Shown one piece after another: positions 57,763 through 64,000 of a stretch of 64,000 nt of DNA. The notes beneath the pieces were generated by a model. That model had not been told where the DNA came from, searched no databases, and saw only the letters and a list, made by a program, of their open reading frames with translations. How positions within the stretch are numbered: the first letter of the stretch is position 1; the number at the start of each line of letters is the position of its first letter. This DNA comes from Laedolimicola sp934402125 (GTDB lineage Bacteria; Bacillota; Clostridia; Lachnospirales; Lachnospiraceae). The DNA is taken from positions 124,001 through 188,000 of the forward strand of contig NZ_JBQHTG010000004.1 of NCBI RefSeq assembly GCF_052065835.1, in the 5' to 3' direction. The position numbers and the translations under genes were made by a program.

Positions 57763-58461
57763 TTAAACTGTAACGCCTTCGTTGCTGTAGTCTTCTACAA
57801 TATGGCCGTCCATAATCCGGATCACCCGCTTTGCCTGGGCCGCGATACCATTGTCATGGGTAATCAGGATTACCGTCCGCCCGCCCCTGTAAAGCTCCTT
57901 CAGGATCTGCAGAATCTCCCTGCTGGAGGCCGAATCCAGATTTCCCGTGGGCTCGTCGGCCAGAATCACCGGCGGCCTCGCCGCTATGGCCCGGGCAATG
58001 GCCACACGCTGCTGCTGGCCTCCCGACATTTCATTGGGCTTGTGATCCATCCGGTGTCCCAGTCCCACGATTTCCAGCGCGTCTACTGCCAGGCTCTCCC
58101 GTTCCCGCCTGGGCACGCCCCGGTAAATCAGCGGCAGCTCCACATTTTCCCGGGCTGTCAGGTTGCTGATCAGGTTGAAGCCCTGGAAGATGAATCCGAT
58201 TTCTTTATTGCGGATATCCGACTGCTCATCGTCCGTCAGGGTAGATACGTCTCTGCCGTTTAAGAGATAGGTGCCCGAGGTGGGCGTATCCAGGCAGCCC
58301 AGCATATTCATCAGAGTGGACTTGCCGGATCCGGACTGGCCGATGATTGCTACAAATTCTCCCGTTTCTATGGAAAGACTCACATGATCCAGCGCCCGGA
58401 CCTCATTTTCTCCGGGATTGTAGATCTTGCAGATGTCCTTCACTTCCACCAGTGCGCTCAT
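57763..58461 (-). CDS. MacB/LolD-type ABC transporter ATPase
   Basis: A 232-residue ATPase with Walker A GQSGSGKST, Q-loop FIFQGFNLI, signature MSGGQQQRVAIARAIA and Walker B VILADEPTGNLD. The LolD/MacB-like family energises FtsX-fold permeases. First gene of the operon that continues with the adaptor and the permease. No two-component system flanks it. Confidence 0.93.
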   Translation of the reverse strand: MSALVEVKDICKIYNPGENEVRALDHVSLSIETGEFVAIIGQSGSGKSTLMNMLGCLDTPTSGTYLLNGRDVSTLTDDEQSDIRNKEIGFIFQGFNLISNLTARENVELPLIYRGVPRRERESLAVDALEIVGLGHRMDHKPNEMSGGQQQRVAIARAIAARPPVILADEPTGNLDSASSREILQILKELYRGGRTVILITHDNGIAAQAKRVIRIMDGHIVEDYSNEGVTV

Positions 58462-58620
58462 GTTGTTCTCCTTTTCTCTGTATTAAACATCTAATACAAT
58501 AACACATATATTCAGAACTTCAATGACATTCATAAATTCTTAAAAAATCTTTAAACAGGACTTCTTTTTCTCTGTTTTGTAACATACATTATGAGAAATT
58601 CTTCTGGTACAGGGATCCAT

Positions 58621-59301
58621 ATGAAGCCTTCTCCTGAAAAAATTTTAATTGCCGGGTTCCGGGATAAGACCCGGAATTACTGCGCAGCCTTTTCCCTGCT
58701 GGGCGCCCTGCCAACGCCCCTCTGCGATACGGACCGGGATCTGTCTCTCCTGCTGGCAGCGCATAACCTTCCCTCCCCGGAGGTCTTCGCCGGGCTGGTA
58801 CTGCCCGGCGGCGGGGATATCAGCCCCTTTTTCTATCACCGGGAAAACAAAGGATCCGTAAATATCGATTCGCTTCTGGACTCCGTACAGTTTTCCCTCC
58901 TGCAGGCCTTCCTGACCGCCGGAAAGCCCGTCCTGGGGATCTGTAAAGGCCTCCAGCTGATCAATGTGGCCTTCGGCGGCACGCTGATTCAGAACCTATC
59001 CGAAGACTCCCGGGCGATTCATGCCTGGAACGGTCAGGATCGAATCCACACAACAAAAGCTGCGCCGGGGACTTTTCCGGCGCAGCTTTATGGAACTTCC
59101 TTTCCGGTCAACAGCGCCCACCACCAGGCGGTGGAGACTGTGGGCGAAGGACTCCGGGTGGCCCAGTACGGACCCGATTTTGTCGTTGAAGCCCTGTACC
59201 ACGAAAGACTGCCGGTCATCGGGGTACAGTGGCATCCGGAACGGCTTCGCCGGGAGGAGGGTGGAAAACTGCTGGCATTTTACTTAAGAATGCTCCGGTA
59301 A
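58621..59301 (+). CDS. Class I glutamine amidotransferase-like hydrolase (peptidase C26)
   Basis: About 226 residues from the ATG at 58621 (AGGGA upstream); an earlier in-frame ATG at 58591 lacks a site. PGGGDISPFFY, the nucleophile elbow GICKGLQ with Cys, SAHHQAV and the catalytic His-Glu in GVQWHPERL match gamma-Glu-GABA hydrolase (PuuD)-like C26 enzymes, which cleave gamma-glutamyl bonds. Its 3' end overlaps the convergent dipeptidase gene by 22 bp, suggesting a linked function in gamma-glutamyl or dipeptide turnover. Confidence 0.88.
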   Translation: MKPSPEKILIAGFRDKTRNYCAAFSLLGALPTPLCDTDRDLSLLLAAHNLPSPEVFAGLVLPGGGDISPFFYHRENKGSVNIDSLLDSVQFSLLQAFLTAGKPVLGICKGLQLINVAFGGTLIQNLSEDSRAIHAWNGQDRIHTTKAAPGTFPAQLYGTSFPVNSAHHQAVETVGEGLRVAQYGPDFVVEALYHERLPVIGVQWHPERLRREEGGKLLAFYLRMLR

Positions 59302-60347
59302 TACCGCAGAAAATTGCCTCCCGCAATCCCCCGCACCGTTTCCGCAGCCATGCCCCGCTGCAAGAGCAGGGCCGTCAGCTTCCCCATCTCTCCATGGTGG
59401 GCCAGTATGTCATAATTCTCGGTCTCAAACCGGAGGCGTGGGGTCGTCTCCTCTAATCCCTTACACAGATCAAAGCCGTAGCCCACATGCTCCGGACCTG
59501 CGATACGCACCAGGTGTTCGGCATGTTCACAGAGGCGAAGGAGGGCTTCGTCCGCTTCCTTTGCCGCAGACCTCCCCTTTTCCGGCATTACGCCCGTCAG
59601 ATAGCCGCAGGCGTTCAGGCCGATGATGCCGCCGCGTCCCGCGATGTCCCGGATTTGGCTATCTGTCAGATTCCGGTAATTCTCATGGACCGCCCAGGCG
59701 TCGGAGTGGCTGGCGATAAAGGGCTGCTCTGCCAGATCGCAGACGTCCCGGAAGCCGTCGTTGCTTAAGTGGCTCACATCCAGCCACATGCCAAGCTGTT
59801 CCATTCTCCGGATAGCCTCTTTGCCAAGCTCTGTCAGACCACCTGGGATCTCTTTAAACTGACCCGCTGTGCAGCAACCGGTGGCAAAGGCGTTCCGGCG
59901 GCTCCAGGTGAGGCCTGCGCCCCGGACGCCCAGATCGTAAAAGGTCCGAAGCAGGGACAGATCATTTCCCAGGGGATCGAGGCCCTCCAGGGACAATAGA
60001 ACTGAGATACGGCCTGCGACCAGGTTCTCTTCCAGTTCCGCGCGGCTGACAGTCACCCGGATGCGGTCGCCCACCGGCTCTATGTCCTCCTTCAGGGCCG
60101 TGATCTGCCCCAGAGCCTTCCGAAGCCCCAGCTCCGGCAAATCCCGGTTTGTAAGATAGATAGAAGAAACCAGGATATTCAGCCCTGCCTCCTGAAAATG
60201 CGGCAGATACCGCTGTTCCACCACGTTCTGTTCCCCTGCCTGACGGCGCTCGTACACCTCCGCCGCCAGATCAAAATGAGCGTCTGCCACCGGACATTCC
60301 CGGTGGATTTGTCTTGCCTGTGTGAGATATGGTTCCTGTATCATCAT
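59280..60347 (-). CDS. Membrane dipeptidase (peptidase M19)
   Basis: About 355 residues from the double ATG at 60347 (AGAAGGAAG upstream); a longer start at 60392 is possible. A zinc dipeptidase of the renal dipeptidase family: metal ligand motif DAHFDL near the N-terminus, LSLEGLDPLG with a ligand Glu, DVSHLSNDGF, FIASHSDAWAV, GIIGLNACGYLTG and GYGFDLCKG. No signal peptide, so likely cytoplasmic. It overlaps the C26 gene tail to tail by 22 bp. Confidence 0.9.
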   Translation of the reverse strand: MMIQEPYLTQARQIHRECPVADAHFDLAAEVYERRQAGEQNVVEQRYLPHFQEAGLNILVSSIYLTNRDLPELGLRKALGQITALKEDIEPVGDRIRVTVSRAELEENLVAGRISVLLSLEGLDPLGNDLSLLRTFYDLGVRGAGLTWSRRNAFATGCCTAGQFKEIPGGLTELGKEAIRRMEQLGMWLDVSHLSNDGFRDVCDLAEQPFIASHSDAWAVHENYRNLTDSQIRDIAGRGGIIGLNACGYLTGVMPEKGRSAAKEADEALLRLCEHAEHLVRIAGPEHVGYGFDLCKGLEETTPRLRFETENYDILAHHGEMGKLTALLLQRGMAAETVRGIAGGNFLRYYRSILK

Positions 60348-60399
60348 AATGCTTCCTTCTGTCTGCTCTTCTGTCTTTCTACTTTTATTCACTCTGTTC

Positions 60400-60927
60400 T
60401 CAGAAAATTCGGATATCCTTCCTGTTGGCCGGATTGATCCGGATCTCCACCTTTTCGATACCGGGCGCTCCCTTTATGGAAATCAGTTCTCCCCGCCTAA
60501 GGCCGGCCAGCACCTTATCCTTGGCTTCCATCATGTCCTTCAGCTCATTGTCGCTTCCGTACCAGTCGGCCCAAATCTCCAGGGCGGGACCTTCTTCCCC
60601 GTCCTCATATTCTGTCTCTACGTATTCCACCTCCGGATCCACCTGCTCTGCGTTATAGGTGATCCGGAACACTACGGTATTCTCCGGAACGCTGTCATCT
60701 AACTCAGGCTCCATTTCCTCGCCCCAGTAGCGGCCGATCCTCCAGACGCCCCTCTCCGGGTCGATTTCCCGGCTAATCTCTCTGGTCGTTTTCTCATAGG
60801 CTCCCACCGTCTCTTCACCGCCGTAAGACATACCGGAGAATTCTCCGAAGGATATGCCTGCTCCAATCCCCGCCAGCAGAATCCCGCCGCAGAAAATACC
60901 AAGTGTGATTTTATGAAATCTGGTCAT
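60400..60927 (-). CDS. Membrane-anchored protein of unknown function
   Basis: 175 residues with one N-terminal membrane helix (KITLGIFCGGILLAGIGAGI) and an acidic beta-rich outer part (WRIGRYWGEEMEPELDDSVP, VFRITYNAEQ, VDPEVEYVETEYEDGEEGP). It resembles the DUF4097-like partner often seen after PadR and HAAS genes but lacks clear repeats. Its start overlaps the HAAS gene by 17 nt; the three genes form one operon. Confidence 0.65.
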   Translation of the reverse strand: MTRFHKITLGIFCGGILLAGIGAGISFGEFSGMSYGGEETVGAYEKTTREISREIDPERGVWRIGRYWGEEMEPELDDSVPENTVVFRITYNAEQVDPEVEYVETEYEDGEEGPALEIWADWYGSDNELKDMMEAKDKVLAGLRRGELISIKGAPGIEKVEIRINPANRKDIRIF

Positions 60928-61693
60928 CGTCTTCCTCCTTTTCCGGCTCCCCGTCCTCGCTTTCCATCTCTTCCTCTGCTTCTTCCGGCTCTTCTTCCTG
61001 CTTTTTTCTCCGGATCAGTCCCCAGCAGAGACAGGTCAGCGCGCCGCCGCTTAAGATCCCGCCCAGTCCCATCAGAGTCAGGCCTACAAGCGGATAACCC
61101 TGCAGACAGAGAATCAGCAGCGTTCCGAAGCAGAAAATCACGCCCACGGTTCCCAGTCCCATACCTGCCGCCACACAGATCCAGAAGCAGTTCCAGCACA
61201 GCCGGATGCACCAGCGGATCAGATCCACACATACGGCCCAAAGGCCGTAAAGAAGCGAAACGCAGCTGAACTTCTTCTGTCCTTTTACATGTTTCCCCGG
61301 CTCTCTGTGAAAGGGCGTCCCTATCCAGCGAAAGAATTCCCGCATCCGTCCGGAAGCCTTCTTTGCCGCATTGCTGATTCCTTTTCCTGCCTTTTTGGCC
61401 AGGCTGCCCGCGTTTCGGAGTCCCTTTTCCGCCGACTGAGCCGCGCTCTCCAGATCCACCCGCTTTCTCCGGCTGCAATCGCCGTATTCCGGATTCACAT
61501 GGTAGGCCTCCAGGATCTCTGCCGCCAGCTCCTTCACCGGGCCGAAATCTCCGATGGCCTCTTCCTCGGACATTCCTTTTTTTATTTTCATATCAATATG
61601 CTGAGCGTATTCATTCAGGATATCCTGCTGCTCCTGCTCCGCCAATACCCGCAGGTGCCCTGCAAGTTCTGTCAGAAATGACGCTTTATTCAT
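60911..61693 (-). CDS. HAAS-domain (DUF1700-like) membrane protein
   Basis: A 260-residue protein. The N-terminal HAAS domain reads MNKASFLTELAGHLRVLAEQ and EEEAIGDFGPVKELAAEIL; then a basic linker, several membrane helices (CVDLIRWCIRLCWNCFWICV; GTVGVIFCFGTLLILCLQGY; LVGLTLMGLGGILSGGALTC) and a very acidic tail. HAAS proteins pair with PadR regulators, as here (8-nt overlap), and are thought to signal envelope state. Confidence 0.82.
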   Translation of the reverse strand: MNKASFLTELAGHLRVLAEQEQQDILNEYAQHIDMKIKKGMSEEEAIGDFGPVKELAAEILEAYHVNPEYGDCSRRKRVDLESAAQSAEKGLRNAGSLAKKAGKGISNAAKKASGRMREFFRWIGTPFHREPGKHVKGQKKFSCVSLLYGLWAVCVDLIRWCIRLCWNCFWICVAAGMGLGTVGVIFCFGTLLILCLQGYPLVGLTLMGLGGILSGGALTCLCWGLIRRKKQEEEPEEAEEEMESEDGEPEKEEDDDQIS

Positions 61694-62009
61694 GTTGTTC
61701 TCCCTCCTTCAGGTACCTTCCCACCTGCTGCTGAAATTCCATCCACTCTTTCTCCAGGGAATCCCGGTAAAGAATTCCCGACGCCGTCAGATGATAATAT
61801 TTTCTTGGGGGGCCTTCTGTGGATTCCCGCAGGTAAGTTTCAAAATAATGCTCGTTGGTCAGCCTCTTCAGAAGCGGATAGATCGTTCCCTCATTGACGT
61901 CAATCACCTGGGAAACCTCCTCTACCAGCTCATACCCGTACCGATCCTTCCGGCGTACCGCCTCCAGCACAATTAGCTCCAGTACGCCCTTTTTAAATTG
62001 TGGGTTCAT
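61686..62009 (-). CDS. PadR-family transcriptional regulator
   Basis: 107 residues from the ATG at 62009, with GGGAGGG upstream; an earlier Met at 62072 lies within the promoter. The winged helix holds GVLELIVLEAVRRKDRYGYE and DVNEGTIYPLLKRLTNEHYF, with the wing RESTEGPPRKYYHLTASG. It should repress its own operon with the HAAS protein. An inverted repeat TTACA-N10-TGTAA sits between the -35 and -10. Confidence 0.92.
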   Translation of the reverse strand: MNPQFKKGVLELIVLEAVRRKDRYGYELVEEVSQVIDVNEGTIYPLLKRLTNEHYFETYLRESTEGPPRKYYHLTASGILYRDSLEKEWMEFQQQVGRYLKEGEQHE

Positions 62010-62046
62010 CTCATCCCTCCCGGTTCTGTCTGCATCTGATATTAGG

Positions 62047-62072
62047 TTACACCTACTACTATGTAATGTCAA
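62047..62072 (-). promoter_or_regulatory. padR promoter with operator candidate
   Basis: Minus strand TTGACA (62067-62072) is followed by the inverted repeat TTACA-N10-TGTAA (62047-62066), which fills the spacer, a position suited to autorepression by PadR. Confidence 0.5.
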
Positions 62073-62163
62073 GTACTATATTTTTAAGAATAGTTTAAGA
62101 AAGAAAAAAGAAGCAGGAATGCCTGATTCTTCAGGTCTCTTCCCGCTTCCTTCCGTCTTCCTT

Positions 62164-63137
62164 TTATAATTGGTTTACAGATTGATTATCTTTCCGGTAA
62201 AGCTCCAACAGCTCCTCCACCGTTTTGTCCGGATACTTTGTCACCAGGTCATATAACGGACAAAGGCTTTCCACCTCTTCTTCCAGTTCCTCTGCTATCT
62301 GAGGCAGGGATTTCCCCTTGGCATACTTCTTCTGAATCTGCGTAAGCAAAGTCCTTGCGCGGCCCTCTGCAAGACCTTCTGCCAAGCCTAACTCCCGGCC
62401 TTCTGCACGGCCTTCTGCTCTCTGATATTCCCGTTCTTCCTGTTCGTCATACTCTGTCAGTATCATCCTGCACAGCCCCGTTCCATGTTTTGTCAGGATA
62501 TCTGCCAGTATTCCCCTGTCAATGCACCGCTTGATGCTAATTTCCGTTGCCTCTTCCAGGGACCAGCCTTCATCCATCTTCCAGCGAATCTGCGCGATGA
62601 ACTCCGCATAATCTGATAATCTACGGCATTTCCGCATCATGTCATTATTCCGGCCCGCATTGATATTCAATACGGTCGCTTTACACTCCAGACAAGATTC
62701 TCCTTCTTCCCGATCCGGTTTTAAAAAACAGTCAGAAAGCTTCATTTCCACCCGATCCGGCATATTGCTGTTCCGTTATAAAACACCACATACTTGGGGA
62801 ATGGAACCATCACTGGCTTTTTCTCGTCTGTCAGCTTAATGTTTTGCCTTTTCAAGTACCGCTGATATAATTCCGAGAAGTAGAAAAATCCCCGCAGCGG
62901 CATGTTTTCATTCCAGGTACTCTGATGCTCGTACAGATTCATCGTAACTCCAAACATGAAGGACAAATCATTTTTGCATACTTCGCCCTTGGGCGTACTT
63001 TGGGTGTGTTGATTTCGAACTGAAATCCAGACCTTTATCTTTCGTGAACAGCTGCGGAAGACACCGCGCTGCATATCGTGTAAAATGAATCCTGTTTCAT
63101 AAGAAAACAGTGCCGACCGGATATGCGCCTTTTTCAC
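62164..63137 (-). pseudogene. Rpn-family (PD-(D/E)XK) nuclease/transposase-like gene, truncated and frameshifted
   Basis: Two overlapping frames make up one degraded gene. The N-terminal part (63137-62742) contains LYEHQSTWNENMPLRGFFYF and YVVFYNGT, the catalytic region of Rpn/PDDEXK-2 proteins, and lacks the usual first 100 or so residues. The C-terminal part (62763-62164) continues in another frame as PDRVEMKLSDCFLKPD, LECKATVLNINAG and an Ala-Glu-Gly-rich tail (EGRAEGRELGLAEGLAEGRA). A small deletion near 62760 explains the shift. Rpn proteins are linked to recombination and phage defence and decay often. Confidence 0.75.
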
Positions 63138-63204
63138 ATGACATACCCTTTATCGACACTGTTATTTTACCAATTTATAGCAATTTTGACAAGTATTACT
63201 TTTC

Positions 63205-64000
63205 CTAGTCTTCCTTTTCTTCTTTCTCGTCCTTTACGATGGCGATATGCACATCTGCCAGCTGCTTCGGATCTACCGTCGCCGGAGCGCCCATCATAAC
63301 GTCCTGTGCCGTCTTGTTCATGGGGAACGGAATAATCTCGCGGATGCTCTCCTCGCCTGCCAGCAGCATCACCATACGGTCTACGCCGGGAGCGATACCT
63401 GCGTGAGGCGGAGCTCCGTAGCAGAACGCGTTGTACATGGCCGGGAACTTGGCTTTCACATCATCCTCTCCCAGACCTACCAGCTCGAAGGCCTTTACCA
63501 TAATCTCCGGATCGTGGTTGCGGACTGCGCCGGAGGACAGCTCCACGCCGTTGCAGACCAGATCGTACTGGTAAGCGTAGATCTCCAGCGGATTCTTCTC
63601 CTCCAGATCCTTCATGCCGCCCTGGGGCATGGAGAACGGGTTGTGGCAGAACTCCAGCTCGCCGGACTCCTCGCCAATCTCATACATGGGGAAGTCTACA
63701 ATCCAGCAGAATTCATAGCATTCTTTTGTCATATGACCCTCTACGGTATTACCGAGAATCTTACGAAGAGCGCCTGCAGTCTTCTGGGCTGCCAGTTTCT
63801 TGCCTGCGGTCAGACCTACGAAATCGCCGGCCTTCAGACCCAGGGCCTCTACCACCTGATCCTTGCGCTCAGTTACGAACTTAGAGATACCGCCTACCAG
63901 CTCGCCATTCTCGTCCAGACGGAACCAGTACGCCTTATTGCCGGTCTGTACCTCGGTATCGGCGCAGATCTTGTCAATCACCTTACGGGTAGCCTTGAAA
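63205..64000 (-). CDS. aspS: Aspartyl-tRNA synthetase, N-terminal part outside window
   Basis: The C-terminal 260 or so residues of a bacterial AspRS. The visible part has the GAD insertion domain (FVGLTAGKKLAAQKTAGALR), class II motif 2-like and catalytic segments (FPMYEIGEESGELEFCHNPF, YDLVCNGVELSSGAVRNHDP) and motif 3 (APPHAGIAPGVDRMVMLLAG). It ends with an acidic EKEEKED tail. The start lies beyond the right edge. It charges tRNA-Asp. Confidence 0.96.
   Translation of the reverse strand, partial: FKATRKVIDKICADTEVQTGNKAYWFRLDENGELVGGISKFVTERKDQVVEALGLKAGDFVGLTAGKKLAAQKTAGALRKILGNTVEGHMTKECYEFCWIVDFPMYEIGEESGELEFCHNPFSMPQGGMKDLEEKNPLEIYAYQYDLVCNGVELSSGAVRNHDPEIMVKAFELVGLGEDDVKAKFPAMYNAFCYGAPPHAGIAPGVDRMVMLLAGEESIREIIPFPMNKTAQDVMMGAPATVDPKQLADVHIAIVKDEKEEKED

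Noticed and set aside
1..64000. tRNA or rRNA genes
   Set aside because: I looked for cloverleaf ends (GGTTCGAATCC-type T-loops, CCA) near the attachment cores and in the gaps and saw none. A covariance-model scan would be decisive.

Overview
The window looks like a gut Lachnospiraceae chromosome (Clostridia, Bacillota). Evidence for this is the strict-anaerobe oxygen-defence genes (rubredoxin, desulfoferrodoxin, rubrerythrin), the infC-rpmI-rplT operon with an L20-type leader, Firmicutes-style Mgl, TrkAH and UppP genes, AGGAGG ribosome sites and clean TTGACA/TATAAT promoters. Both window ends cut genes: mglA (C-terminus missing) on the left and aspS (N-terminus missing) on the right.

Layout. 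(1) 1-4445: galactose uptake (mglA, mglB) diverging from galK, followed by a convergent galT remnant. (2) 4512-30414: accessory DNA bounded and divided by three identical 54-bp hairpin-bearing repeats (4512, 23336, 30361), which I read as attachment cores of two tandem integrative elements. Element 1 (about 19 kb) is decayed: its integrase lacks the N-terminus and abuts a 5'-truncated Crp/Fnr gene. It carries an AT-rich oxidative-stress island (CoA-disulfide reductase pseudogene, rhodanese, thioredoxin, SDR, rubredoxin, desulfoferrodoxin, a flavoredoxin-rubredoxin-rubrerythrin fusion, PerR, YaaA, Bcp, hemerythrin). After the island come a toxin-antitoxin pair and GC-richer conjugative-element relics (cytosine methylase, SpoVG-like, SNF2 helicase/adenine methylase, ParM fragment). 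Element 2 (about 7 kb) is compact and apparently intact: integrase, XRE regulators, a type I toxin with antisense RNA, a small-terminase-like protein, a replication-initiator-like protein with iteron-like repeats, an excisionase-like protein and a divergent repressor. That content resembles a phage satellite. Each integrase has its own arm-type repeats at both ends of its element (TTGTCGTCA versus TCTGGTAAA), while the core is shared.

(3) 30540-48235: ordinary chromosome. It holds a polar amino-acid ABC transporter, uppP, an HD domain fused in frame to an aminotransferase, hom, a DNA-repair radical-SAM pair, Mrp, TrkH/TrkA, an Lrp regulator, two COG0523-type GTPases and the infC operon, whose infC appears to start at AUU. 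(4) 48232-54684: a PP2C phosphatase / Ser-Thr kinase / small membrane protein / 1244-residue Ig-repeat surface protein operon. (5) 54935-64000: a MacAB-like efflux system, a C26 amidotransferase, an M19 dipeptidase, a PadR/HAAS module, a degraded Rpn-family gene and aspS.

In the stress island, two perfect GTGAT-N3-ATCAC sites lie at -41 from predicted starts of the thioredoxin and SDR transcripts. This matches the R-E-x-x-x-R recognition helix of the neighbouring, now truncated, Crp/Fnr protein. A separate AT-rich palindrome upstream of perR resembles sequence upstream of the hemerythrin gene.
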